From Lysinibacillus sp. G4S2 (GTDB taxonomy: Bacteria; Bacillota; Bacilli; Bacillales_A; Planococcaceae), in the NCBI RefSeq assembly GCF_030348505.1, contig NZ_JAUCFJ010000002.1:1616001-1680000 (forward strand): a DNA stretch of 64,000 nucleotides, written 5' to 3'. The notes beneath the pieces are model-generated. The model was not told the DNA's origin. It made no database searches and was given only the letters and a program-made list of their open reading frames with translations. The stretch's first letter is position 1. Every line of letters starts with the position of its first letter. Shown here one piece after another: positions 53,316 to 61,527 of this stretch. Made by a program: the position numbers and the translations under genes.

Positions 53316-53488
53316 GGCTTATCACTGAAAGTTGGGATGACATTTTGTTAAAATGTATGTCATGTGATTGAAGACTCAGGGCGACTGAAATTGAGGTTTT
53401 GCGTCACAAATGAGACCCTGAAGCGGCTCAGTGGAACATCGGAAAGCGCCCAGTCGTAATGATCAACCTCAAGTTATGATGAGGAACC
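53316..53488 (+). mobile_element. Degenerate family A element, copy A7
   Basis: Starts GGCTTATCACTGAAAGTTG two bases after the recS stop and ends at TTATGATGAGGAACC. The interior is recognisable (cagggcgactg, gcgtcacaaatgagaccctg, gaaagcgcccagtcgtaatg) but eroded. The oldest-looking copy; no target duplication. Confidence 0.7.
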
Positions 53489-53580
53489 TTTTTAGACTAT
53501 AACTGACGGTCATTTACTTTTTTCGCAAAATTCGTCATAATAGAATGATAGAAAGCGTAGTAAGGTTGGAGGAAAGGCGA

Positions 53581-54375
53581 ATGAGTAAAGAAGATTATCG
53601 TGATAAAATAGAAGAACACCGTCAATCTTTTGGAGAAGAACAAGAAGAGCAGCAAAATTTATCTAGAGTTTCAAGAATGAATAAAAATGGGGGCAATAAT
53701 AAAAAGCCGAAAAATACAAAACGAAAAACGCCATTAATGACGATTCTTTTTGTAATCTTTATCTTAATTCCATTATCGATCTTAATTTATTTTTTAAAAT
53801 TCTATGAACCAGGTGAAACAATAGAAGAGGCTGAAAAAAATTCTTCGGATACAATTGTAGAAATTGATAAGTCAGGAAATAAAACTGAATCCGCTGAAAA
53901 AAATAAAGAAGACGATAAAGCAAAAAAAGAAGATAAAGCAAGTAAAGAAGATAAAGCTAAAGATCAGTCTAAGAAAGACGCTGAGAAATTAGCAGCTGAA
54001 AAAAAGGCAGCTGAGGAAGCGAAAAATGCCGAAGCAGCCAAGAGTGCCGAAGATGCTAGGAAAGCCGAAGAAGCTAAAAAAGCTGAGCAAGCTAGAATAG
54101 CACAAGCAGAAGCGGCAAGAAAAGCAGAAGCGAATAAAGCTGAACAAGCACGTAAAGCCGAACAAGCGCGCAAAGCTGAGGAAGCACGTAAAGCAGAACA
54201 ACAGAAACAAACTGCAAAAGCAAGTACCCATACTGTAAAGGCAAATGAAAATCTATATCGTATTGCATTGAATCACTACGGTGATGGAAGTGAAGCAACA
54301 CTATCGAAAATCCGTGCAGCAAACGGTATGTCTTCAAATGATGTAATGGTTGGGCAAGTTATTAAACTACCATAA
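53581..54375 (+). CDS. ypbE: YpbE, membrane protein with LysM domain
   Basis: 264 residues from ATG 53581 (GGAGG 8 bp before). A basic N-terminal cytoplasmic part (SRVSRMNKNGGNNKKPKNTK), one helix at about 61-80 (LMTILFVIFILIPLSILIYF), an Ala/Glu/Lys low-complexity extracellular arm (KAEEARKAEQ-type units, about 120-215), and a C-terminal LysM domain (HTVKANENLYRIALNHYGDG ... VMVGQVIKLP) that binds peptidoglycan. Same place as B. subtilis ypbE. Confidence 0.9.
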   Translation: MSKEDYRDKIEEHRQSFGEEQEEQQNLSRVSRMNKNGGNNKKPKNTKRKTPLMTILFVIFILIPLSILIYFLKFYEPGETIEEAEKNSSDTIVEIDKSGNKTESAEKNKEDDKAKKEDKASKEDKAKDQSKKDAEKLAAEKKAAEEAKNAEAAKSAEDARKAEEAKKAEQARIAQAEAARKAEANKAEQARKAEQARKAEEARKAEQQKQTAKASTHTVKANENLYRIALNHYGDGSEATLSKIRAANGMSSNDVMVGQVIKLP

Positions 54376-54475
54376 GAAAAGCAGGTGTCATTCTTTGGCA
54401 ATGATGTTTTTCTAGTATAAAATAAAGGACAAACGTCAACAACAAATAAAGTTGAGGCGTACGTCTGATTTAGTG

Positions 54476-54513
54476 AAAAGGCGATTCTTCATTACAACGA
54501 ATCGTCTTTTTGC
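54476..54513 (+). terminator. Terminator between ypbE and ypbG
   Basis: AAAAGGCGATTC (54476-54487) pairs with GAATCGTCTTTTT (54499-54511), one mismatch, with a T-run. Confidence 0.75.
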
Positions 54514-54535
54514 TGTCGTAAGGAGATGTGAGGGA

Positions 54536-55291
54536 ATGATTTATATTGGACTATTTGTTTTAGTAGTCATCGCGTTCCTGCTTTATATGTTCAAGGTGGC
54601 ACATGAAAACAATGTTTTACATCATCAATTGTTATTAAAGGGTGAACAGGAAAAGATTCGACTTTTTTTTATTTCGGATACCCATTTACGCAAAGTTAAC
54701 CGCCAGATGATTGAGCAGTTAGATGGCCAATTTGATGCTGTCATTATTGGTGGAGATTTCGCAGATGGACGCACACCTATTGAACGTATTCATGACAATC
54801 TAAAATTATTGACTCCTTTAGGACCGACTTATTTTGTATGGGGCAATAATGACAGGGAAGTAGGTGAAGAGCGACTACGAGGTATTTTACAGGAGCATGC
54901 TGTTCAGATAATAGCCAATGATGCTGTATTACTACCTAAAAAAAACCGCTTTTGGCTAAGTGCCATTGAAGATACATCTACAATGAAATATAGCTTTGAT
55001 GAAGCATTTGCAAAGGTGGGAGAGAAAGATTTAGTTGTTTTTATTTCACATAACCCAGGTGTTTTCGCAAGGGTCCGTGCAAAATTTAGAGCAGATTTAA
55101 TGATTGGTGGGCATTTACACGGTGGTCAAATTAGAATAGGCTCATACGGTGTGCATCCAAATGGCTCTTATCGAGAGCGTGAGGGTGTGATGACGTTAGT
55201 AAGTAACGGTTATGGTACGACATTGTTACCTTTCCGACTTGGCGCGAGACCACAGTGTCATATTATTGACATTGAAATTTCGGGTAAATAA
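54536..55291 (+). CDS. ypbG: YpbG-type metallophosphoesterase
   Basis: 251 residues from ATG 54536. N-terminal membrane helix (GLFVLVVIAFLLYMFKVA), then a calcineurin-like domain: FFISDTHL (DxH), VIIGGDFAD (GD), VWGNNDREV (GNND, Asn for the usual NH), ISHNPG and GGHLHGGQI (GHxH). All metal-ligand blocks are present. Cytoplasmic or membrane-bound; substrate unknown. Confidence 0.9.
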   Translation: MIYIGLFVLVVIAFLLYMFKVAHENNVLHHQLLLKGEQEKIRLFFISDTHLRKVNRQMIEQLDGQFDAVIIGGDFADGRTPIERIHDNLKLLTPLGPTYFVWGNNDREVGEERLRGILQEHAVQIIANDAVLLPKKNRFWLSAIEDTSTMKYSFDEAFAKVGEKDLVVFISHNPGVFARVRAKFRADLMIGGHLHGGQIRIGSYGVHPNGSYREREGVMTLVSNGYGTTLLPFRLGARPQCHIIDIEISGK

Positions 55292-55393
55292 ACAACCAAA
55301 ACTCGATAAAAGGCGTATAATGGAAGATAATCGTTTTGAAAGTAAAGAATTGGCATAGTTTTGCTGATACGAAGTTGATAGGAGTGTCAAGAA

Positions 55394-56359
55394 ATGCAGC
55401 AAGTAGATGCAATTATTGTTGGAGGAGGCCCATGTGGTTTAGCAGCAGCAATAGCCTTGCAAAATATTGGATTAAAGCCAATGGTAATTGAAAAAGGAAA
55501 CATCGTAAATGCGATTTACAATTACCCTACGCATCAAACTTTTTTTAGTACGAGTGAACGTTTAGCTATCGGTGATGTGCCATTTATAATTGAAGGACGT
55601 AAACCTAAGCGAAATCAAGCACTAGTTTATTATCGAGAAGTTGTGCGATTAAAAGATATTCAAGTAAACCGCTTTGAGAAAGTAAATAGCGTTGTAAAAA
55701 ATGGAGCAGTGTTTACAGTAACGACAGATAAAGAAGTTTATGAAACACTTTATGTTGTGATCGCAACAGGGTACTATGACCATCCAAACTATTTAAACAT
55801 TCCAGGTGAGCAATTACCGAAAGTTTTCCATTACTTTAAAGAGGGGCATGAATTTTTCGATACGGATGTTCTTGTAATTGGTGGGAAAAATTCGGCTGTA
55901 GATGCGGCGCTTGAGTTAAATAAGGCTGGAGCACGTGTCACTGTTGTTTATCGCGGAAGTGAGTATTCGCCAAGTATTAAACCGTGGGTACTACCAGAAT
56001 TTGAAGGGGTAGTGCGCAATGAAGAAGTTAAGATGTATTTCAATACAAATGTGTTGGAAATTAGTGAGCATGAGGTCGTTTTAGAAAATGATGGTAGCAA
56101 GAAATCAATAAAAAATGATTTTGTTTTTGCGATGACAGGCTACCATCCAGATCATTCCTTTATTCGAGCAATGGGTGTCACAATCGATGATGAAACAGGT
56201 CGTCCTTTCTTTAATCCAGAAACTATGGAAACAAATGTAGAAGGATTATTCATTGCAGGCGTAATTGCAGCCGGAAACAATGCCAACGAAATTTTTATTG
56301 AAAATGGCCGTTTCCATGGCGATTGTATCGCAAAGACAATTACAGAAAGAACAAAATAA
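55394..56359 (+). CDS. ypdA: YpdA, bacillithiol disulfide reductase
   Basis: 321 residues. FAD-binding GGGPCGLAAAIAL at the N-terminus, central NADPH-binding VIGGKNSAVDAALELNKAGA, and C-terminal GLFIAGVIAAGNNANEIFIE. It has no redox CxxC of thioredoxin reductases, as expected for YpdA. Reduces bacillithiol disulfide with NADPH (established for the family). Own terminator at 56365. Confidence 0.95.
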   Translation: MQQVDAIIVGGGPCGLAAAIALQNIGLKPMVIEKGNIVNAIYNYPTHQTFFSTSERLAIGDVPFIIEGRKPKRNQALVYYREVVRLKDIQVNRFEKVNSVVKNGAVFTVTTDKEVYETLYVVIATGYYDHPNYLNIPGEQLPKVFHYFKEGHEFFDTDVLVIGGKNSAVDAALELNKAGARVTVVYRGSEYSPSIKPWVLPEFEGVVRNEEVKMYFNTNVLEISEHEVVLENDGSKKSIKNDFVFAMTGYHPDHSFIRAMGVTIDDETGRPFFNPETMETNVEGLFIAGVIAAGNNANEIFIENGRFHGDCIAKTITERTK

Positions 56360-56364
56360 CAATA

Positions 56365-56402
56365 AAAGCTGTATAGGCATTTGAGCTTATACAGCTTTTT
56401 TA
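56365..56402 (+). terminator. Terminator after ypdA
   Basis: AAAAGCTGTATA pairs with TATACAGCTTTT (56367-56398) around GGCATTTGAGCT, followed by T-rich sequence. Confidence 0.85.
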
Positions 56403-56423
56403 AAACGTCGTATAGGAGAGAGA

Positions 56424-56900
56424 AAGCGACGGAAAGAATGGCCAGAGTGACGGATGGAAGAGCTAGAGCGACGGAAAGAGGCCGAAGCGACGGATGGAAG
56501 AGCTAGAGCGACGGAAAGAATGGCCAGAGTGACGGATGGAAGAGCCAAAGCGACGGATGGAAGAGCTAGAGCGACAGAAAGAATGGCCAGAGTGACGGAT
56601 GGAAGAGCTAGAGCGACGGATGGAAGAGCTAGAGCGACGGAAAGAATGGCCAGAGTGACGGATGGAAGAGCTAGAGCGACGGAAAGAGGCCGAAGCGACG
56701 GATGGAAGAGCTAGAGCGACGGAAAGAATGGCCAGAGTGACGGATGGAAGAGCTAAAGCGACGGAAAGAATGGCCAAAGCGACGGAAAGAGGCCGAAGCG
56801 ACGGATGGAAGAGCTAGAGCGACGGAAAGAAGGGCCAGAGTGACGGAAAGAAGAGCCGAAGCGACGGAAAGAATGGCCAAAGCGACGGATAAAAGAGCAA
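56424..56900. repeat. 21-bp minisatellite array, about 23 units
   Basis: Units of the types AGCGACGGATGGAAGAGCTAG, AGCGACGGAAAGAATGGCCAG and AGTGACGGATGGAAGAGCTAG alternate in a higher-order pattern, with occasional 19-bp units (AGCGACGGAAAGAGGCCGA) that break any reading frame. Both strands give heptapeptide readings, but the frame breaks, the lack of a ribosome site and the open frame on both strands argue against coding. It ends where a truncated family A element begins. Confidence 0.85.
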
Positions 56901-56902
56901 AG

Positions 56903-56977
56903 CGGGCTCATCGGGACGCCCCTGGGAAAGCGCTCAGTCGGAACGGAAATCCCAACCCTGCGTTATGGTGATGAGAC
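56903..56977 (+). mobile_element. Truncated family A element, copy A8
   Basis: Starts inside the family A interior (gggctcatcgggacgcccct) and runs through gctcagtcggaacggaaat to GTTATGGTGATGAGAC. The left half is replaced by the 21-bp array. Confidence 0.65.
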
Positions 56978-57014
56978 ATAATTTCATCGAAGCTGATAAA
57001 AAAGGTGTGAAAAA

Positions 57015-57575
57015 ATGCTTGGATTATATTGGTTTCTAAGTTATATTGTAGGGAACTTTATGACGGCGTATGTCGTTGGAAAAGCGTATGGTGTTAATTT
57101 ACAGGAGCATAAGAGTAAAAACCTAGGGGCTCGAAATGCTGGTAGTGTTATAGGGAGTGCTGCTTTTATATGGACCTTTTTAGGGGATTCTTTAAAAGGT
57201 GTGCTTATTGTTGCTGTAGGACGTTTATGGCATTTCGAAGAATGGGAAATAGTGCTAGGTGCTTGTTTAGTAATGCTTGGTCATTTGTTTCCGTTTTGGC
57301 TTAAATTTAAAGGGGGAAAAGGAGTAGCAACTTTTATAGGTGTAGGTCTGGCATTGTCACCAAGCTTATTTTTAATGATGGTTGTAGGGACAGCTCTTAC
57401 CCTTATTGTAACTAGAAGTTTAACACTTAGCATGTTAGGTGGCTTTGTATTATATATTGGAGCGATTATTTATACAGATAAATTACTGTTATACATACCG
57501 ATACTAATAGCAATAAGCTTTATGCTTATTAAACATATGTCGAATATTAAAGAAGCTCTAGGGAGTAGGGAGTGA
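57015..57575 (+). CDS. PlsY-like glycerol-3-phosphate acyltransferase paralogue
   Basis: 186 residues, about five helices. Motif 2 FKGGKGVATFIGVGLALSPS is intact and the end HMSNIKEALGSRE corresponds to motif 3. Motif 1, normally GSGNxGATN, reads SKNLGARNAGS, so the acyl-acceptor site is altered. It is 4 bp from a GNAT-aminotransferase fusion gene and clearly co-transcribed with it. I therefore read it as a specialised paralogue rather than the housekeeping PlsY. Substrate is inference. Confidence 0.85.
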   Translation: MLGLYWFLSYIVGNFMTAYVVGKAYGVNLQEHKSKNLGARNAGSVIGSAAFIWTFLGDSLKGVLIVAVGRLWHFEEWEIVLGACLVMLGHLFPFWLKFKGGKGVATFIGVGLALSPSLFLMMVVGTALTLIVTRSLTLSMLGGFVLYIGAIIYTDKLLLYIPILIAISFMLIKHMSNIKEALGSRE

Positions 57576-57579
57576 TTAC

Positions 57580-59121
57580 ATGTATTGGTGTAAAATAGCA
57601 CATACAGAAGCGGAGTTTGAGGAAATTGCGCGATTAAATTATGAAACCTTTGTCGAAGAAATTCCACAGCATAAACCTAACTCCGCTAGAAAAAAAATTG
57701 ACCGTTTTCATCATGAAAATACGTATATCGTTGTTTACAAAGGAATAGAACTTATAGGTATGCTTGCCTTTAGAGATCAAAGACCGTTTTCAATTGATGA
57801 AAAGATAGGAGAGGTTGAGCAATATCTATCAAAGGAAATTAGTAATAAGTTATGTGAAATTCGCTTGCTTGCTGTGAGGAAGGCATATCGAACAGGAAGA
57901 GTACTACTAAAATTGACACAAGCATTAACTGCTTTTGCATACGAAAAAGGTTATTCAGCAGCAGTAATCTCAGGTACTACTCGTGAAGAAAAACTTTATA
58001 AGCAAATGGGTTTTACTCAATTTGCCCCTGCTACAGGGACAGAAGATGCTTTATTTTTACCAATGGTATTAACGAGACAGCAATTTGAAAAGTCTTTACA
58101 GCAAAGACTTGCGAAGGATTGCCATACATTTTATCCAGGGCCAGTGAAACAAAACGAACCATTCCAGTATTCTGAGCTTTCTCATCGTTCGTTAGGCTTT
58201 CAATCAATATTTGAGCAAATGAGAAACAAGTTGCTTCAATTATCAGGAGCAGCGCATGTAGCTACAATTGTAGGAACAGGGACATTGGCAAATGAAGTGA
58301 TGTTAGGGCAATTGAAGGCTCAACAATTAGGGCGTGGACTAATTTTAACAAATGGTGAGTTTGGAGAACGTCTTCGAAAACAAGCAGAGAGATGGTCATT
58401 GGATTTTGATGTGATAGAGCAAGATTGGGGAAAATCGTTTGATACAAATATGTTGGACTCGTATCTACAAAAAAAATCTTATCAATGGCTTCTTGCAGTA
58501 CATGGGGAAACGTCGACTGGTACTTGTAATGACTTAAAAGGAATTTTACATCTGACTAAACGTTACGATATAAAGCTTTGCGTAGATTGCATTAGTTCGT
58601 TCGGAGCAATGCCATTTTCTTTAGAAGATTGTTATTTAGCGACTGCAGTAAGTGGAAAAGCTATTGGTGCACTTAGCGGCTTGGCTTTTGTTTTTTCGCA
58701 AAACATTGTGAAACCATCTACTACATTACCTGCTTATCTCGATTTAGCTAATTACCAGCAAGGTGCGATTCCGTTTACGTTACCAGCAGTACTTGTTGCA
58801 AATGTTGAAGCAGCATTACAAGCGTATCCAGAAAGATATGGACAGCTACAGCAACGCTTTACTACTTTGCTGCAGCTACCATTTATGCACTATCAAGTTT
58901 CAACTAGACAATATCCAATGTTAATCACTTTACAACTTCCTAAGGCTTTAGCAAATCTACAGAGCGATTTAAAGTTAAATGGGTTTTATGTTCATGCAGA
59001 TAGCCAATACTTACGGCGAAGAAATTTTATACAGCTTTCAGTAATACAGCCAGATTTTGAGTTTGCAATCGATCAATTACATAATATTTTAAGTTATTAT
59101 AAGCAAGTTGAAGATGCATAA
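57580..59121 (+). CDS. Fusion: autoinducer-synthase/N-acyl-amino-acid-synthase-like GNAT domain + class V aminotransferase
   Basis: 513 residues. Residues 1-165 form a GNAT-type fold (ENTYIVVYKGIELIGMLAFR, CEIRLLAVRKAYRTGRVLLK, EEKLYKQMGFTQF) with the 'E.R.LAV....R....LL' layout of LuxI/FeeM-like acyl-transferases. Residues about 183-510 are a class V PLP enzyme: FYPGPVKQNEP, VGTGTLANEVML, VHGETSTGTCNDL, LCVDCISSFGAMP (PLP Asp), and ATAVSGKAIGALSG with Lys360 as the likely Schiff-base lysine. The second part resembles alanine-glyoxylate / 2-aminoethylphosphonate transaminases. Next to a PlsY paralogue it suggests synthesis of an unusual amino-lipid (inference). Confidence 0.85.
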   Translation: MYWCKIAHTEAEFEEIARLNYETFVEEIPQHKPNSARKKIDRFHHENTYIVVYKGIELIGMLAFRDQRPFSIDEKIGEVEQYLSKEISNKLCEIRLLAVRKAYRTGRVLLKLTQALTAFAYEKGYSAAVISGTTREEKLYKQMGFTQFAPATGTEDALFLPMVLTRQQFEKSLQQRLAKDCHTFYPGPVKQNEPFQYSELSHRSLGFQSIFEQMRNKLLQLSGAAHVATIVGTGTLANEVMLGQLKAQQLGRGLILTNGEFGERLRKQAERWSLDFDVIEQDWGKSFDTNMLDSYLQKKSYQWLLAVHGETSTGTCNDLKGILHLTKRYDIKLCVDCISSFGAMPFSLEDCYLATAVSGKAIGALSGLAFVFSQNIVKPSTTLPAYLDLANYQQGAIPFTLPAVLVANVEAALQAYPERYGQLQQRFTTLLQLPFMHYQVSTRQYPMLITLQLPKALANLQSDLKLNGFYVHADSQYLRRRNFIQLSVIQPDFEFAIDQLHNILSYYKQVEDA

Positions 59122-59149
59122 GTTGACGTGAAAATTGAATACATTAGCT

Positions 59150-60118
59150 TTACATGAAAAATTCCTTTAAATCAAGAGGAGTGCCTGCTGTGTTGAGCCC
59201 AATTAATAATTTTAATCGTGCCTTTTGACCATTAATACCAGTTGCAAATATAGCTCCTAAGTCTTCGAGCATTTTGCCACCACCAACATAGCCGTAGACA
59301 CCCTCTGCGATACCATTAAAACAACGGGATACGAGTATAACAGGAATACCGCGCTCTAAGAGACTCTCAATCCCTTTAACAACTGTTGGAGGGACATTAC
59401 CTTGTCCAAGTCCTTCTAACACAACGCCATCATATTTACATGCGAGTACTACATCAAGTAAATCAACCTCCATGCCAGCATACACTTTCAGCATGGCCAC
59501 GCGTTTTGGTAATCCATGAATATCTACATATTGGCGGCGGATGGGAGCATGATGAAACAATATTCTTGATTTTGTGATAAGTCCAATCGGGCCATACTGT
59601 GGTGATTGGAAGGTGTTTACAGAGCTTGTGCTTGTTTTTGTAGTGTTAACAGCAAGATGGACTTCATCGTTCATGACAACAAGCACACCTTTTTCACGCG
59701 CCTCTTCATCAACAGCTACACGAACGGCTTCCACTAAGTTATAAATACCATCTGCACCAAGTTCGTTGGAGGAGCGCATTGCACCCGTTAAGACAATAGG
59801 AATCGATAAATCAGTAGTTAACTCTAAAAAATAAGCTGTTTCTTCTAATGTATCAGTACCATGTGTGATGACAATGCCATCAATTTGCTCCTCTGAAACT
59901 TTTTCAATAATGAGGTTACGTAATGTAAGCATTTCTTTTGGTGTAATATGTGGAGATGGAAGATTAAAAGCCTCCATTTCAATAATTGTAGCAAGTGTGT
60001 TGAGTTTGTTGCTTTCCTTCATTAGCGGATTTTCCTTGTTTGGTATAACGGCACCTTCATCAGTCATTGCCATAGATATTGTTCCACCGGTATGAATTAA
60101 TAAAATTGTTTTTTTCAT
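59150..60118 (-). CDS. ansA: L-asparaginase
   Basis: 322 residues. Nucleophile Thr in IHTGGTISM (residue 13) and the second catalytic set in VITHGTDTLEETAYFLE; VLTGAMRSSNELGADG is also conserved. Type I-like cytoplasmic asparaginase, no signal peptide. Hydrolyses Asn to Asp and ammonia. Convergent with the fusion gene. Confidence 0.93.
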   Translation of the reverse strand: MKKTILLIHTGGTISMAMTDEGAVIPNKENPLMKESNKLNTLATIIEMEAFNLPSPHITPKEMLTLRNLIIEKVSEEQIDGIVITHGTDTLEETAYFLELTTDLSIPIVLTGAMRSSNELGADGIYNLVEAVRVAVDEEAREKGVLVVMNDEVHLAVNTTKTSTSSVNTFQSPQYGPIGLITKSRILFHHAPIRRQYVDIHGLPKRVAMLKVYAGMEVDLLDVVLACKYDGVVLEGLGQGNVPPTVVKGIESLLERGIPVILVSRCFNGIAEGVYGYVGGGKMLEDLGAIFATGINGQKARLKLLIGLNTAGTPLDLKEFFM

Positions 60119-60188
60119 AAAAAGATATCTCCTTTTAAAAAGTTTTATGTCATTACATGGTATAATAATAGCAGTTTATCTTCATTCA

Positions 60189-60400
60189 GCAGAAGTCTCC
60201 CACCTTTGAAGGTGATGAGATGAATGCGAATATGGTTGTCCAACATCTAATGAAATAGATGAACTCACTCTAAGAACGCCACGTCCTGTGGCAAAACCAT
60301 CTGCTGCTGATGCTTTGCTTTCTTGCAAAAAACATTGTTGGTCTAAAGCCTCCAGCGGATGTCACGGATTTTGAATTGTGCTAACATAATTTAAAGTTTG
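60189..60400 (+). repeat. Family D repeat, copy 1 (structured, upstream of prsW)
   Basis: Begins with a hairpin (CACCTTTGAAGGTG, 60201-60214). Then 'ctaagaacgccacgtcctgt' with the palindrome CCACGTCCTGTGG, a family C-like piece, 'aaagcctccagcggatgtca' and 'ttgaattgtgctaacat'. Blocks recur at 61.2 kb. The several stems and the RNA-like layout suggest a structured RNA or an IS200/IS605-type end with its guide RNA scaffold, but no tnpB is present; low certainty on identity. Confidence 0.6.
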
Positions 60401-60448
60401 ATCATAATTATGTCAAGGCGAAATTGATTTTTGAAAGGAGCCGGCAAC

Positions 60449-61123
60449 ATGATCATTTTATTATCAGCTGCCATTGCTCCCGGTCTAGCGCTTTTTAGTT
60501 ACTTCTATTTGCGCAATCAGATGGCAACGGAGCCAAGAAGAACCTTACTTCAAACGTTTTTGTATGGCGCATTTTTAACGTTCCCAATCTTGTTTTTACA
60601 ATATGTACTAACAGAAGAAGGGGTTTTTCGATATCTTTATCTACAAGATGTAGTTTTTTCTAGTGTAGTTGAAGAATTTTTTAAATGGTTTGTTCTTTTA
60701 ATCGGAATCTACAATCATGTAGAATTTGATGATCCGTATGATGGCATATTGTATGGTGCAAGTATATCTCTTGGTTTTGCCACGATTGAAAATGTTCTTT
60801 ATTTATTTTCATTTGGTTTAGATACTGCATTTATGCGAGCATTATTACCTGTCTCAAGTCATGCTTTGTTCGGTGTTGTAATGGGCTATTATTATGGACG
60901 TGCCAAGTTTTCGAAGCTTGCAAAGACGAAAGAAATGATTGCTATGGCGCTTTGTGCACCGGTAGTATTACACATTTTATATAATACAATTTTAACATTC
61001 AAAGGGTACTGGGTATATTTAATGATACCGTTTATGCTATTTTTGTGGTGGTTTGGGCTGCGAAAAGTCAAGCTCGCTCACTATCATCTTGTGCAACATT
61101 TGCATATGCATAAAAAAATATAA
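60449..61123 (+). CDS. prsW: PrsW intramembrane protease
   Basis: 224 residues from ATG 60449 (GAAAGGAG 8 bp before). About seven helices with the family motif VVEEFFKWFVLL (EExxK), then SLGFATIENVLY and SSHALFGVVMGYYYGRA, which hold the remaining conserved polar residues. PrsW cleaves the anti-sigma factor RsiW at site 1 in B. subtilis. An nfeD-floT operon with a sigma-W-like promoter is in this window. Confidence 0.93.
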   Translation: MIILLSAAIAPGLALFSYFYLRNQMATEPRRTLLQTFLYGAFLTFPILFLQYVLTEEGVFRYLYLQDVVFSSVVEEFFKWFVLLIGIYNHVEFDDPYDGILYGASISLGFATIENVLYLFSFGLDTAFMRALLPVSSHALFGVVMGYYYGRAKFSKLAKTKEMIAMALCAPVVLHILYNTILTFKGYWVYLMIPFMLFLWWFGLRKVKLAHYHLVQHLHMHKKI

Positions 61124-61158
61124 AGCGTAGAAATCTATAAAAGATTTCTACGCTTTTC
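61122..61158 (+). terminator. Terminator after prsW
   Basis: AAAGCGTAGAAATCT pairs perfectly with AGATTTCTACGCTTT (61123-61156) around ATAAA. Confidence 0.9.
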
Positions 61159-61209
61159 TATTTTTTAACTTCTTTCAGCAAGTGTTTTATGTAACGTAAG
61201 TGAAACGGC

Positions 61210-61350
61210 AGTTACAAATGTCTAAAAACCTGCTGAAATATAGGAACTCAGTCTAAGAACGCCACGTCCTGTGGCAACGACTGAGTGACCAACATCACGT
61301 TGGCCCAAAGCCTCAGCGGATTTCACGTAATCGGAAAAGAGTTCAATATA
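61210..61350 (+). repeat. Family D repeat, copy 2 (upstream of sleB)
   Basis: 'actcagtctaagaacgccac' and 'gtcctgtggcaacgactgag', 'caacatcacgttggccc', 'aaagcctcagcggatttcac'. The stems CTCAGT/ACTGAG, GCCAC/GTGGC and CCAACATCACGTTGG are all possible, so copy 2 is better paired than copy 1. Confidence 0.65.
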
Positions 61351-61451
61351 GGATGTTAGCCTAAAATCGCTACCTGACCTGCATCGGTGCCGCTGCCGCT
61401 TCGCTTTCGCGCAATAAACTTTTGCAGGTTTAAGCACAAAGCCTCTGGACG

Positions 61452-61473
61452 CAATTTTGCCGAGGCAAAATTG
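61452..61473 (+). other. Perfect 10-bp hairpin upstream of sleB
   Basis: CAATTTTGCC and GGCAAAATTG with a 2-base loop, 40 bp before the sleB ribosome site and just after a family C module (61388-61410). The run 'ggcgaaattgattttt' before prsW (60418-60433) echoes its second arm, so it probably is the end of the family D unit. Confidence 0.6.
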
Positions 61474-61527
61474 ATATGTATAAAATGAGTCGTTTGTTTC
61501 AAGCTATGAATAAAAGGAGTGATAATA

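Noticed and set aside
53964..54337. Cys/Leu/Phe-rich frames opposite ypbE
   Set aside because: Shadows of the Ala/Glu/Lys-rich ypbE coding sequence.
56454..56971. Overlapping open frames on both strands in the 21-bp array (heptapeptide repeats)
   Set aside because: They arise because the unit is seven codons long and lacks stops. 19-bp units shift the frame, no ribosome site is present, and the frames run into a MITE fragment.
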